A DNA stretch of 64,000 nt, from the NCBI RefSeq assembly GCF_001997345.1, contig NZ_CP019606.1:1674001-1738000 (forward strand), read 5' to 3'. Positions 38,332 through 47,342 of the stretch are shown piece by piece; position 1 is the stretch's first letter, and each line of letters begins with the position of its first letter. This stretch comes from Tessaracoccus aquimaris. GTDB taxonomy: Bacteria > Actinomycetota > Actinomycetes > Propionibacteriales > Propionibacteriaceae. The notes beneath the pieces were generated by a model. It worked only from the letters and a program-made list of their open reading frames with translations. It searched no databases and was not told the origin of the DNA. The position numbers were made by a program, and so were the translations under genes.

Positions 38332-39699
38332 TCACCTCTTCAGGAAGAAGGACGCATCGCCTGCGATGTCGGTGAGCCGTCCGTCCTTCCACAGGCCCAC
38401 CCCCTCGAGCCACGCCTCGAACTCCGGCAGCGGGCGAAGCCCGAGGGCCTGTCGCAGCGACGGCGCATCGTGGAAACTGGTCGTCTGGTAGCTCAACATG
38501 GCGTCGTCGCCCATCGGGATGCCCATGACGAAGTTGACGCCCGCGCTGGCCAGGAGCACAGCGAGGTTGTCGTTGCTGTTCTGGTCTGCCTTGGCGTGGT
38601 TGGTGTAGCACACGTCGCAGCCCATCGAGATCCCCAGGAGCTTGCCCATGAAGTGGTCCTCGAGGCCGGCTCTGATGATCTGGACGGAGTCGTACAGGTA
38701 CTCGGGGCCGATGAATCCGACGACGGTGTTGACCTGATACGGGTTCCAGCGGCGGGCGATGGCGTAGTTGCGCGCCTCGAGCACCAGTTGGTCGGCGCCG
38801 TGGTGGGCGTCGGCGGACAAGGCCGAGCCCTGACCCGTCTCGAAGTACATGTAGTTCGGCCCTGCGGTGAAGCAGTGCTTCTTCGCAAGGTCGTTCGCCT
38901 CGTCGAGGAGACCGACGGAGATGCCGAAACTCTCCATGGCCTTCTGGGATCCTGCGATGGACTGGAAGATCAGACCGGCGGGGACACCGCGCCTCAGGCA
39001 TTCCATCTGGGTGGTGACGTGGGCGAGGACGCAGTTCTGCGTCGGAATCTCCCACCGCTGGATGACCTCATAGGTCATCTCGAGCAGCCTGCTGACCGAC
39101 CCGACCGAATCGTCGGCGGGGTTGATGCCGATCACCGAGTCACCCGAGCCGTAGGAGAGACCCTCGTAGATCGTCGCCCGGATCCCGTCGACCGAGTCGG
39201 TGGGGTGGTTGGGCTGCAGCCGCGATGCGAGGGTGCCTTCCAGCCCCATGGTGTTGCCGCAGTGCGTGACGACCCTGATCTTGCGGGCCGCGACGACGAG
39301 GTCGAGGTTGCCCATCAGCTTGGTGACCGCTGCCGCCATCTCGCCGGTCAGTGCCCGCGAGATCCTGGTGATGTCGTCGCTGCTCGTGGTGTTCGCGAGC
39401 AGCCACTCCCGGAAATCGCCGACCGTCCAGCCCTTGATCTCCTGGTAGATGGTCTCGTTGATGGCGTCGTCGATGGCGCGGGTGACCTCGTCCTGGTCGT
39501 ACGGGACGACCGGGTTCTCACGCAGGGCGCTCAGTGGGACCTCGGCAAGCACATGCCTGGCCGCCACGCGCTCTGCCGCGCTTCTCGCTGCGATGCCCGC
39601 CTGCTGATCTCCGGACTTTTCTTCATTGGCCTTGGCCAACAGGTCCTTGATGTCGGCGAACTCGTATGTGTGTCCGAACAGCTTCGTTCGCAACAGCAT
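38332..39699 (-). CDS. eutB: EutB, ethanolamine ammonia-lyase large subunit
   Basis: The 455-residue catalytic TIM-barrel subunit is close to the 453 of Salmonella. It contains VVTHCGNTMGLEGTLASRLQ, EGLSYGSGDSVIGINPADDS, CVLAHVTTQMECLRRGVPAG, FETGQGSALSADAHHGADQL and GISMGCDVCYTNHAKADQNS. The ethanolamine-binding and radical-handling regions appear complete. It is 30 bp after eutA in the operon. Confidence 0.96.
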   Translation of the reverse strand: MLLRTKLFGHTYEFADIKDLLAKANEEKSGDQQAGIAARSAAERVAARHVLAEVPLSALRENPVVPYDQDEVTRAIDDAINETIYQEIKGWTVGDFREWLLANTTSSDDITRISRALTGEMAAAVTKLMGNLDLVVAARKIRVVTHCGNTMGLEGTLASRLQPNHPTDSVDGIRATIYEGLSYGSGDSVIGINPADDSVGSVSRLLEMTYEVIQRWEIPTQNCVLAHVTTQMECLRRGVPAGLIFQSIAGSQKAMESFGISVGLLDEANDLAKKHCFTAGPNYMYFETGQGSALSADAHHGADQLVLEARNYAIARRWNPYQVNTVVGFIGPEYLYDSVQIIRAGLEDHFMGKLLGISMGCDVCYTNHAKADQNSNDNLAVLLASAGVNFVMGIPMGDDAMLSYQTTSFHDAPSLRQALGLRPLPEFEAWLEGVGLWKDGRLTDIAGDASFFLKR

Positions 39700-39729
39700 T
39701 ACGACACCTCCTCGTTTGGTTTCTCCACG

Positions 39730-41208
39730 TCAACTCCTTGGTCGAGTCTTGTTCTCAGTGGCTTGGTAGAAGATGAGAGTCTTGACGGAGACGGGCACGA
39801 CCCGTCCGTCGAAGAGCGGCTCACCGATGTCGATGAAGTCGCCCTCCCCGAGCTGGATCTGGTCAACCACGATGAGTGGCTCAGATGGCAGCTCGCGTTT
39901 GATGGTCTGGCCGAGCACCTGCGCGTAGTCCTCCTCGGTGACCAACACGAGGGGGCGCTGTGCGGGAACGTGACGCCTCGCGAATTGGGCGATTCCCGTG
40001 GCCAGGACGTTGAGTTGATCGAAGCTCAAGCGGCGCGGTATCGGAACCGAGACGACGAAGTCGCCCTCGTTTCCCGCACCACGATCCCAGCGTTCGACCG
40101 CTTCGCCGAGCGCTTCCGCGATCGCGTGCGGGTCCACGAGTTGGGCCCCGAGATGCGGTTCGATGACGGGTGCATTCTTGATGGGCAGATGTGACTCCTC
40201 GGCCCAGATCGTGGACCCGGAAAGAGTTACCTGCTGGCTGGCCGCACCCAACACCGTCGCGCGGAGCGTCTGAGCTGGCCTCTCCACGCGCAGCCCCTGC
40301 CAACGGACGTTGTTGCGCAGGGCATCGGCCAGGAGCGGCCCGACATCGCCCCATCTGGCGACCTCGGCGAGCGTCGTAGGGGCGCGGGTCTGGTCGTAGT
40401 AGAGCTGACCGACCCCTCCGGAGACGAAGTACGCCCCCACCTTGCCGTCGAGTTCGAGAGGGGCGCTGAGCGCGGCCCGGCTGCCGAGGTCCGACACCTC
40501 ACCGAGGCACAACTCGACAACCAGTTCGGCCATGGCGTCGGTCAGCTTGCGCAGCTCCTCCAGCGCAGGGACCGACCCAATCCTGAGGTTGAGGCCGAGC
40601 CGCTGCGCGATGAGAGCGCCGGTGTGCGCGAGATGCGTGACGGCTCCCGTGGATGAGTCCAGCACAACCTGCCGACCGCCGACCATCGAGGCGGCGGAGG
40701 CGACGTGCCTGCCCGTCCGAAAAGCGGCGGCATTCGACGATCCTCCTCCGATGTCGACGTTGACCACCGTCGCGTAGTTGTCGGCCGACCATTGGGCCGC
40801 GCCCGAGCCTCGCCCGGCGATCTGAGACTCCAGGTTCGGCCCCGCCACGGTGACCACGAAGTCGCCAGCCAGATCACCGAGGCCCTGCAGGATCTCCTCC
40901 GCGTTCTTGGTTCGCGCGGTCTCCCCCGTGATGATGACCGCGCCGGTCTCCACCTGGCGGGGATCGACCCCCGCGTTGGCATACTCGGCGCGGACCATCG
41001 CGACAAGGCGGGTGACGTCCACCTCGTCGGCGCTCACGAGCGGGGTGAAGTGGGCCTCCCCCTGGTACAGCACGCGGCGCGCGTCAATGTCGAGCCGGGG
41101 AACCAGGCCCATGCGGGCCTGGTTGTTGACGCTCAGCTCCGACAGCACCACCTGCGTGGTGGTCGTACCGACGTCGATCCCGACACTCAACATCTCGCGG
41201 CTGGTCAT
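39730..41208 (-). CDS. eutA: EutA, ethanolamine ammonia-lyase reactivase
   Basis: EutA uses ATP to eject damaged cobalamin from inactivated EutBC. The 492-residue protein has the ASKHA-fold phosphate loop VGIDVGTTTTQVVLSELSV, the motif ITGETARTKNAEEILQGLGD, VVNVDIGGGSSNAAAFRTGR and a C-terminal HVPAQRPLVLVTEEDYAQVL. It is about 25 residues longer than the Salmonella protein. It lies between eutN and eutB. Confidence 0.94.
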   Translation of the reverse strand: MTSREMLSVGIDVGTTTTQVVLSELSVNNQARMGLVPRLDIDARRVLYQGEAHFTPLVSADEVDVTRLVAMVRAEYANAGVDPRQVETGAVIITGETARTKNAEEILQGLGDLAGDFVVTVAGPNLESQIAGRGSGAAQWSADNYATVVNVDIGGGSSNAAAFRTGRHVASAASMVGGRQVVLDSSTGAVTHLAHTGALIAQRLGLNLRIGSVPALEELRKLTDAMAELVVELCLGEVSDLGSRAALSAPLELDGKVGAYFVSGGVGQLYYDQTRAPTTLAEVARWGDVGPLLADALRNNVRWQGLRVERPAQTLRATVLGAASQQVTLSGSTIWAEESHLPIKNAPVIEPHLGAQLVDPHAIAEALGEAVERWDRGAGNEGDFVVSVPIPRRLSFDQLNVLATGIAQFARRHVPAQRPLVLVTEEDYAQVLGQTIKRELPSEPLIVVDQIQLGEGDFIDIGEPLFDGRVVPVSVKTLIFYQATENKTRPRS

Positions 41209-41222
41209 GACGGTCAGGGCCC

Positions 41223-41513
41223 TCAGCTCTTGCGGAAGGTCGTGCGGCCGTCTGCCTCGAGCGAATCGAGGATCGCGAAGATCACCGCGTCCACGGGCGC
41301 TCCCGCCGTCAGGTCGGTGTGGCGACCTGCGCTGCCCTCGGCGACGAGGACGAGCTCGCCCTCCCCTGCGCCGATGGCGTCAGCCGCGACGTAGGGCTCG
41401 CCGTACAGCTCGTCATCGACGGTGGCGTTGGAGACGATCAGCAACTTGGACCCACGGAGCGAGTCGACCTTGATGGTCGACACCGCCGATCCGATGACGC
41501 GCGCGATCCGCAT
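41223..41513 (-). CDS. eutN: EutN, pentameric BMC vertex protein
   Basis: The 96-residue BMC-P (EutN/CcmL) protein closes the vertices of the shell. It begins MRIARVIGSAVSTIKVDSLR, and shows the family segments GSKLLIVSNA, AADAIGAGEGELVLVAEGSA and PVDAVIFAILDSLE. It is the only pentamer gene in the locus, so it must fill all vertices. The start lies one base after the eutH stop. Confidence 0.95.
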   Translation of the reverse strand: MRIARVIGSAVSTIKVDSLRGSKLLIVSNATVDDELYGEPYVAADAIGAGEGELVLVAEGSAGRHTDLTAGAPVDAVIFAILDSLEADGRTTFRKS

Positions 41514-41514
41514 G

Positions 41515-42768
41515 TCAGTCCTCCGCTACTCTGCCGGTGGCCGAGTCCCGTCGGGCTTCGCGCCTGGCCCCGTCGGCGACGTCGGCGAGGCTTTCGGCCT
41601 CAGCCATCGCCGAGGTGGCGGTGACGTCTGCGAGTTCCTCCGCGTCGACGGGGGCTTCGTCGTCGGCCTCCGGCGAGCTCGCGGGGAAGGCACGGGCGAA
41701 GAGCAGCAGTGCCACGATGACGGCGGTGATGCCCGCGACGAGCTTGCCTGCGATCATCGGCGCGATCATGTCGCGCGCAACGCCTGCAGTGAAGCCGAGG
41801 TGGTCACCGAGCACGAAGGCGGCGCTGACCGCGAAGGCGGCGTTGAGGATCTTGCCGCGCTTATCCATGTTCTTCATGATTTCGAACATGGCGATGTTGT
41901 TCGCGAGCGTGGCGATGAAGCCACCCGCCGCGGACTTGTTGACCCCGATCAGCTTGCCGACCGCCGCGAGCGGCTTCGCGCCGAGCGTGACGATGAGATG
42001 GACCGCGGGGAAGGCGCCCAACAGCATCATGGCGATCGAGCCGACCACCGCGAGCCCCTCGGTGACGGGGAGCAGTTCCCATCCGGCAGGCATGATCTTG
42101 ACGCCGGTCATGGTCTCGAACACGCCGATCACCAGGCCGACGGAGATGATGAAGACGAGCCCCCTGCCGAACCAGAGGAACCCGGTGGTCATGGCGTCGG
42201 GCTTCCACCACAGTCCGAGGGCGATCAGGACCGCCGCGAAGATGATCGGTACCGTGTTGATCAGCACGAACCCGGCGGGCATCCCCGCGATGAGGCCGGA
42301 GGTGACGACGCCGAACGGAATCGTGACGATGCCGGCGAGCACGCCCTTCGCCAGGAACGGACGGTCGTCCTTACCAATGATGCCGAGTGCGACGGGGATC
42401 GTGAAGACGACGGTGGCGCCCATCATGGCGCCCAGGATCAGACCCGAGAGCCGCTGGGCGTCGGGGTTGTCGGTCATGGCCTGCGCGAGCGGCCAGCCTC
42501 CCATGTCGTTGGCGAGCAGCGTTCCCGCGAACATGGCGGGATCTGCACCGACGAGCCCGTAGATGGGCGCGACAACGGGGCTCAGAATCTTGGCCAGCAC
42601 AGGAGACAGCGCGTAGACGCCGACCATGGACAAGGCAAGGGGACCCATCGCGTTGAAGCCCTCTTCGAACTTCTCGCCGAGCCCAAATCTGTTGCCGATC
42701 GCCCTGTCGAGCCCACCCAACACCATGCAGATCATCAAGATCCAGACGATGACTTCGTTAATGCTCAC
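41515..42768 (-). CDS. eutH: EutH, ethanolamine permease
   Basis: The integral membrane protein of about 417 residues has 10-11 helices (INEVIVWILMICMVLGGLDR at the start; FAGTLLANDMGGWPLAQAM; LGAFPAVHLIVTLGAKPLAA; LNAAFAVSAAFVLGDHLGFT). EutH aids ethanolamine entry at low pH or low supply. It carries an acidic, Ala-rich C-terminal tail of about 50 residues beyond the last helix that Salmonella EutH lacks. GTG 42768 is preferred because GGAG lies eight bases upstream; an ATG 60 bp further out has no site. It is the first gene of the operon. Confidence 0.94.
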   Translation of the reverse strand: MSINEVIVWILMICMVLGGLDRAIGNRFGLGEKFEEGFNAMGPLALSMVGVYALSPVLAKILSPVVAPIYGLVGADPAMFAGTLLANDMGGWPLAQAMTDNPDAQRLSGLILGAMMGATVVFTIPVALGIIGKDDRPFLAKGVLAGIVTIPFGVVTSGLIAGMPAGFVLINTVPIIFAAVLIALGLWWKPDAMTTGFLWFGRGLVFIISVGLVIGVFETMTGVKIMPAGWELLPVTEGLAVVGSIAMMLLGAFPAVHLIVTLGAKPLAAVGKLIGVNKSAAGGFIATLANNIAMFEIMKNMDKRGKILNAAFAVSAAFVLGDHLGFTAGVARDMIAPMIAGKLVAGITAVIVALLLFARAFPASSPEADDEAPVDAEELADVTATSAMAEAESLADVADGARREARRDSATGRVAED

Positions 42769-42837
42769 TACAGCGTCTCCTTCGACGTTGAAGGGTGAAG
42801 CGTCGGCACCGATGCCGACCTGACACAAACCCTATCA

Positions 42838-42852
42838 ACTACGTTTTGTAGT
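42838..42852. promoter_or_regulatory. Inverted repeat in the eut promoter region
   Basis: ACTAC-GTTTT-GTAGT is a perfect 5-bp inverted repeat with a 5-base spacer, about 70 bp upstream of the eutH start. It lies in the only AT-rich stretch of the intergenic region. Size and symmetry suit a dimeric repressor or activator such as a GntR-family protein. No eut regulator (EutR, EutVW) is encoded nearby. Confidence 0.5.
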
Positions 42853-42924
42853 AACGAAATCGGGGGTCAGTTATTCGAATACCGCACTGACAAGCGCGGA
42901 CACCCAGCCCGCAGAGCACAAAAA

Positions 42925-42952
42925 GAGGCCCCCACCGATCGGTGGGGGCCTC
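42925..42952 (-). terminator. Rho-independent terminator of the NlpC/P60 gene
   Basis: GAGGCCCCCACCGA pairs with TCGGTGGGGGCCTC to make a perfect self-complementary stem. Read leftward it is followed by TTTTTGTG, a proper U-tract. It lies 15 bp after the stop of the NlpC/P60 gene and insulates it from the eut promoter. Confidence 0.9.
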
Positions 42953-42967
42953 GAGGCTGTAGTTGCG

Positions 42968-44107
42968 TCAGCCGATGACGCGGCGGGCGCCGCTGAAGGG
43001 CATCGAGTTGAGGCTCGTGACGCGGACGCCGCTGCGCGGGTTGGCTGCGTCGACGATCTTGCCGTTGCCGATGTACAGGCCGACGTGGCTTACGGGGCTG
43101 TAGTAGAAGACCAGGTCGCCGGGGCGAAGGTCGGACTTGGAGACCTTGTAACCGGCCGATGAGAACTGGCCACGCGACGAGCGGGTCAGGTTGATGCCGA
43201 CCTGGCGGTACGCCCAGCTGGTGAGGCCGGAGCAGTCGAAGGTGCTCGGGCCGGAGGTGCCCCACACGTAGCGGCTGCCGACCTTGCTGAGCGCGGCGTC
43301 GACGACGTCCTGCGCGCGGCCGGAGCCACCGCTGGCGGCCGGGGGCTCTTCCTGCGTCTCGGGCTTGGGCGCCTTGCTCGAGGCGGGGGCGCTGGGGCTG
43401 GTCGACGCCGGGGCCTCCACACGGGGCGAGGTCGCGGTGTCGCGGCTGGCGCGCTCCTGGGCGGCGCGGGCCTCGGCCTCGGCCTGGGCGGCGGCCTCGC
43501 GGCGGACCCGCTCAGCCTCGATGGCCGCGAGCCGCTGACGCTCCTCCTCAGAGAGGCGGTCGTAGACGGCCTGCGCCTCGGCCTCCTTGGCGTCGTACTG
43601 CTTGCCGAGCTCGACCTTGGCGGCGGCGTCCTTGTCGAGCTGCTTCTGGGTGGCGTCGACGTCCTCACGCAGCGTCGTCAGCTTTGCCTGGTCGACCTGG
43701 AGCTGCTGGATGCCCGCGGTGGAGCGGTCGGCCTCGACCTGCATCGCGCCGAGCCCGCTGAGGAAGTTGTCCGCATCAGTGCTGGTGAGCAGCTGCGCCG
43801 TCAGCGAGATCGAGTCGCCGCGCATCTGCACCGCGCCGACGTGCCCGAGCTGGCTCGACAGCTTCTCGACCTTCGCCACCTGCGAGGTGACGTCGGAGGT
43901 CAGGTTCTTGAGCTTCGCCTCGTTCTGGGCGGCCCGGTCGTGCGCCTCGATGATGTCCTGATCGATAGCGGAGCTCTCTTGGTGGATGCGGTCGAGGTCC
44001 TTACGGGCCTGCGCAACGGCGTCAGGATCGGCATTGGCCACCACCGCACCACCAAAGACGGTGGCGATCGCGAGGGTGCTGGCCAGGACGAGGCGGACTC
44101 GGTTCAC
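42968..44107 (-). CDS. Secreted NlpC/P60 peptidoglycan endopeptidase (Rip-like)
   Basis: A signal peptide (VNRVRLVLASTLAIATVFGG, then AVVANA) leads to a long coiled-coil regulatory region of about 200 residues, an Ala/Pro/Ser linker and the NlpC/P60 domain. The catalytic Cys is in TFDCSGLTSWAY and the His in SHVGLYIGNG. It cleaves D-Glu-mDAP or an equivalent stem-peptide bond. GTG 44107 is preferred because CTGGAG lies six bases upstream and the signal peptide then begins at once; ATG 44128 adds seven residues. Position next to the DnaQ/GIY-YIG gene matches mycobacterial Rv2190c. Confidence 0.93.
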   Translation of the reverse strand: MNRVRLVLASTLAIATVFGGAVVANADPDAVAQARKDLDRIHQESSAIDQDIIEAHDRAAQNEAKLKNLTSDVTSQVAKVEKLSSQLGHVGAVQMRGDSISLTAQLLTSTDADNFLSGLGAMQVEADRSTAGIQQLQVDQAKLTTLREDVDATQKQLDKDAAAKVELGKQYDAKEAEAQAVYDRLSEEERQRLAAIEAERVRREAAAQAEAEARAAQERASRDTATSPRVEAPASTSPSAPASSKAPKPETQEEPPAASGGSGRAQDVVDAALSKVGSRYVWGTSGPSTFDCSGLTSWAYRQVGINLTRSSRGQFSSAGYKVSKSDLRPGDLVFYYSPVSHVGLYIGNGKIVDAANPRSGVRVTSLNSMPFSGARRVIG

Positions 44108-44191
44108 GTTCAACTCCAGAACAGGCATAGAACAAATCTGAGAGAATCCTAAGCCCCGTTCAGCTTTTTCTCAAACGTTGTTGGCGTGTCG

Positions 44192-44392
44192 TCATCCGGC
44201 ACGCTGATCTGACGCCGGGGCGTCCATCCTCAAAGGCGGCAGGAGACCCGCGTCGGAGAGCACCGCGAGCGCGCGCTGTTCCGGCTCGACGAAGTCGAAG
44301 TTGGGTGTGCCGAGCAGCACCGAGATGACGCAGTCGCCGCAGGCGGGCCCCTTTGCCTGGCAGGTGTGGCAGTCCACGTGTAGTGATGTCAT
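44192..44392 (-). CDS. Small conserved cysteine-rich protein
   Basis: The 66-residue protein MTSLHVDCHTCQAKGPACGD continues CVISVLLGTP and VEPEQRALAVLSDAGLLPPL. The Cx2C...Cx2C arrangement (CHTC, CGDC) suggests a metal site, and the pattern is familiar from short actinobacterial hypothetical proteins. It is divergent from the nuclease gene, and 84 bp separate its stop from the preferred start of the NlpC/P60 gene. No function can be given. Confidence 0.75.
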   Translation of the reverse strand: MTSLHVDCHTCQAKGPACGDCVISVLLGTPNFDFVEPEQRALAVLSDAGLLPPLRMDAPASDQRAG

Positions 44393-44444
44393 GGCAACAG
44401 TCTTGCCGGGGGCACCGACAGAACTGTCCGAGGAGACACGTAGC

Positions 44445-46208
44445 GTGCGTGGCATGTCGCCGACCTCCGCCGCGTTGCAGCCCAGCTTCGATGAGCTTGG
44501 CACGCCGTTGGCAGATGTCACCTTCGTAGTGGTCGACCTGGAGACCACCGGCGGCGCGGCCGACTCGGAGATCACGGAGGTCGGCGCCGTCAAGGTCAGA
44601 GGCGGCAGGGTGCTCGGGGAGTTCCAGACGCTGGTGCGCCCCTCGGGGGGCATCCCTGCGATGATCCAGGTGCTCACGGGCATCACGAACCAGATGGTCG
44701 CGTCTGCCCCGGCCGCCTCCGAGGTGCTGCCGTCGTTCGCGGAGTTCGCCACCGATGCCGTGATCGTGGCGCACAACGCCCGCTTCGACACCGGCTTCCT
44801 GCGGCGCGGCTACGAGGAGCTTGGCCTGCAGTGGCCGAGGCCGACCGTCGTCGACACCGTCGCGCTTGCCCGCTGTGCGCTGCTGCGCGACGAGGTCCCC
44901 AACTGCAAACTGGCGACGCTCGCCCGTCACTTCCGCGCCGCCACCGAGCCCAACCACCGCGCGCTGAGCGACGCCCGCGCGACGGTGGACGTGCTGCACG
45001 GCCTGCTTGAGCGGGTCGGCAACCTGGGCGTCCACACACTGGAAGACCTGACGGAGTTCGCGCTGCAGGTCTCCCCCGACCGCCGCGCGAAGCGGGTGTG
45101 GGCGCAGTCGGCCCCAGAGTCGGCGGGCGTCTACTACTTCGTCTCCGACACGCAGCAACCCGCGGGCCGCCCGCAGCGGGAGGTGCTCTACGTCGGCAAG
45201 TCGAACAACCTCAAGCGGCGGGTGCGCTCCTACTTCTCCGCCGCGGAGAAGCGGGGCCGGATCCACGAGATGGTGCGGGTCGCCACGGGCGTCGAGTTCG
45301 TGCCTTGTGCCACCGACCTGGAGGCCGAGGTCCGGGAACTGCGGATGATCGAGTCGCTGGCGCCGCGCTACAACCGGCGCTCGAAGAACCAGCGAAAGCT
45401 CTGGTGGCTGCGGCTGACCGACGACGCGTTCCCGCGGCTCTCGGTCGTCACCCAACTGCGCGACGCGACCCACTTCTTCGGCCCGTTCCGCACGCGCGAC
45501 GATGCCAATGACGCCGCGCTGACCCTCTACGACGCCTACCGATTGCGCCGCTGCACCACCCGACTGTCGCCGCGGAAGCCGAGCCCCTCGTGCGCACTGG
45601 GCGAGATGGGACGCTGCGTCTCCCCCTGCGAACTGGGCGAGGGCGCAGAGCAGTATCCGGCGATCGTCGCCGACGTCGCCCACACCTGGGGCGGCGACGT
45701 CAGACCGGTGCTGCGCAGCGTCCGGGGGCGGATGCGCAGACTCATCGCGCAGGAGCGCTACGAGGAGGCAGGCGAGGTGTCGAGACGGCTGCACGCCTAC
45801 TACCGCACGTCGCTGCGATTCCACCGGATCCGCTCGCTCGCGGCGTGCCCGCAACTGGTCGCGGCGGTCCCGTCGTCACGCGGCTGGGACATCCACGTGA
45901 TCAGGCACGGTCGCCTGGCTGCGGCCACGTCCGCGCCGAGCCACCGGGCGCGCGCCGCGTCGGAGGCCGCCGTCGCGTCGGCCGAGACGGTGCTTGCTGC
46001 CTCGCACGGGATGCCCGCGGCCAGCATCGAGGAGACCGAGCGGATCGCCGCATGGCTGGAACTGCCGGGGGTCAGGTTCATCGAGACCGACGGCGACTGG
46101 GCATGGCCGATCAACGTCGGGTTGCCCGACGGCGCGCTGCCCGCTGAGGTGCTCGGCCCTGAACCACTCGGCCAGGAACCACTCGCTCCGGAGCCGCTCG
46201 CGGGCTGA
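44445..46208 (+). CDS. DnaQ-like exonuclease fused to a UvrC-type GIY-YIG nuclease
   Basis: The N-terminal DEDDh 3'-5' exonuclease has FVVVDLETTGG, IVAHNARFDTGFL and NHRALSDARATVDVL. The middle GIY-YIG domain has SAGVYYFVSD and REVLYVGKSNNLKRRVRSYF, and is followed by the UvrC-like CALGEMGRCVSPCE region. The fusion equals mycobacterial Rv2191 and is thought to act in DNA repair. GTG 44445 sits nine bases after GAGGAG; ATG 44454 is the alternative. The C-terminus ends in a short EPL repeat (LGPEPLGQEPLAPEPLAG). Confidence 0.93.
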   Translation: MRGMSPTSAALQPSFDELGTPLADVTFVVVDLETTGGAADSEITEVGAVKVRGGRVLGEFQTLVRPSGGIPAMIQVLTGITNQMVASAPAASEVLPSFAEFATDAVIVAHNARFDTGFLRRGYEELGLQWPRPTVVDTVALARCALLRDEVPNCKLATLARHFRAATEPNHRALSDARATVDVLHGLLERVGNLGVHTLEDLTEFALQVSPDRRAKRVWAQSAPESAGVYYFVSDTQQPAGRPQREVLYVGKSNNLKRRVRSYFSAAEKRGRIHEMVRVATGVEFVPCATDLEAEVRELRMIESLAPRYNRRSKNQRKLWWLRLTDDAFPRLSVVTQLRDATHFFGPFRTRDDANDAALTLYDAYRLRRCTTRLSPRKPSPSCALGEMGRCVSPCELGEGAEQYPAIVADVAHTWGGDVRPVLRSVRGRMRRLIAQERYEEAGEVSRRLHAYYRTSLRFHRIRSLAACPQLVAAVPSSRGWDIHVIRHGRLAAATSAPSHRARAASEAAVASAETVLAASHGMPAASIEETERIAAWLELPGVRFIETDGDWAWPINVGLPDGALPAEVLGPEPLGQEPLAPEPLAG

Positions 46209-46214
46209 AACGAC

Positions 46215-46246
46215 GACCGCCCGAGCCTCGGGAGGCTCGGGCGGTC
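46215..46246. terminator. Terminator between the nuclease and cyclophilin genes
   Basis: GACCGCCCGAGCCTC (46215-46229) pairs perfectly with GAGGCTCGGGCGGTC (46232-46246) across a 2-base loop, between two convergent genes. There is no U-tract on the right side, so it may act from both directions or only as a structural barrier. Confidence 0.75.
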
Positions 46247-46261
46247 AAGAAAGATCTGGCG

Positions 46262-46771
46262 TCAGGCCAGCGTCACCGACTCGATGACGACCGGGTCGAC
46301 CGGACGGTCGCGGGAGTCGGTCGCGGTCGTGGCGATCGCGTCGACCACCTGCTGGCTGGCAGCGTCCTTGACCTCGCCGAAAATGGTGTGGCGGCGGTTC
46401 AGGTGCGGCGTGGGGCCGACGGTGATGAAGAACTGCGAGCCGTTGGTTCCCGGGCCGCGGTTCGCCATGGCGAGCAGGTACGGACGGTCGAACGACAGTT
46501 CGGGGTGGAACTCGTCGGCGAAGGTGTAGCCGGGCTCACCGGTGCCGTCGCCCTTGCGGTCGCCGCCCTGGATCATGAAGCCGTCGATGATGCGGTGGAA
46601 CGCCACGCCGTCGTAGAAGTTGGCGGTGGTGTTCTCACCGGTGACCGGGTCGCGGAACTCCTTGGTGCCTCCGGCGAGGCCGACGAAGTTCTCGACCGTC
46701 TTGGGGGCCTGGTCCTCGAACAGTTCGATGACGATGTCGCCACGGTTGGTGTGCAGGGTTGCAGTGCTCAA
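46262..46771 (-). CDS. Cyclophilin-type peptidyl-prolyl isomerase
   Basis: This 169-residue cytoplasmic cyclophilin has a complete active site: [40 protein letters not shown] and HTIFGEVKD. It speeds proline isomerisation during folding and has no signal peptide. It is convergent with the nuclease gene and divergent from the VOC gene, with a 120-bp shared upstream gap in which no clear promoter is seen. Confidence 0.95.
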   Translation of the reverse strand: MSTATLHTNRGDIVIELFEDQAPKTVENFVGLAGGTKEFRDPVTGENTTANFYDGVAFHRIIDGFMIQGGDRKGDGTGEPGYTFADEFHPELSFDRPYLLAMANRGPGTNGSQFFITVGPTPHLNRRHTIFGEVKDAASQQVVDAIATTATDSRDRPVDPVVIESVTLA

Positions 46772-46891
46772 CGCATGTCCTCTCAGCTGTGTTGTCCATC
46801 CCAGTGTGACAGACGCCGCCCGGGGGCTTGGCTAGCCTTGGGTCACGTCGCGCTCACCGGCGAGCCGCAAACACCACCTTGGAGGACAACA

Positions 46892-47338
46892 ATGCCGCTG
46901 CTCAACCACGTAGGGATCACCGTGTCGAACCTGGAACGCTCCATCGCGTTCTACACCAGCCTCGGCCTGGGCGCTCCGCCCGCCGACTGGATCTTCACGA
47001 TCCAGGGCCACTGGCTGAGCCAACTCGTCCAGGAGGAGGACGCCGTCATCCGCGTCGCGTTCCTGCCGATCGACGACGGATCGGTCCTCGAACTGCTCGA
47101 GTACCAGCAACCGGAGGGTGAGAAGGCCAACACGCGCCCCAACCGGGACGTCGGCGCGATGCACCTCGCGCTGAACGTCGACAACATCGACGAGGCATAC
47201 CAGCGCCTCTCCGCGGCCGGTGTGCCGTTCAACTCCGAGCCGCAGACCGTGGCGATGGGCCCCTGGGCGGGCAACCGGGTCGCGTACCTCAGCGACCCCG
47301 ACGGCACCCCGGTCGAACTGGTGATGAACGTCGTCTGA
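46892..47338 (+). CDS. VOC/glyoxalase-superfamily metal protein
   Basis: This 148-residue protein has two beta-alpha-beta-beta-beta units: MPLLNHVGITVSNLERSIAF with a His ligand, GSVLELLEYQ, then GAMHLALNVDNIDEAYQRLS and VAYLSDPDGTPVELVM with the last Glu ligand. Four metal-ligand positions (His, Glu, His, Glu) look conserved. A methylmalonyl-CoA epimerase-like or lyase activity is possible. The start is set by GGAGGACAACA. Confidence 0.85.
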   Translation: MPLLNHVGITVSNLERSIAFYTSLGLGAPPADWIFTIQGHWLSQLVQEEDAVIRVAFLPIDDGSVLELLEYQQPEGEKANTRPNRDVGAMHLALNVDNIDEAYQRLSAAGVPFNSEPQTVAMGPWAGNRVAYLSDPDGTPVELVMNVV

Positions 47339-47342
47339 GCCC

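Noticed and set aside
41422..42798. A 458-codon open frame antisense to eutH
   Set aside because: His/Asp/Glu/Arg-rich shadow of a membrane protein; eutH is clearly coding.
42769..42837. Cobalamin riboswitch before the eut operon
   Set aside because: The leader is too short and lacks the B12-box; only the inverted repeat is present.
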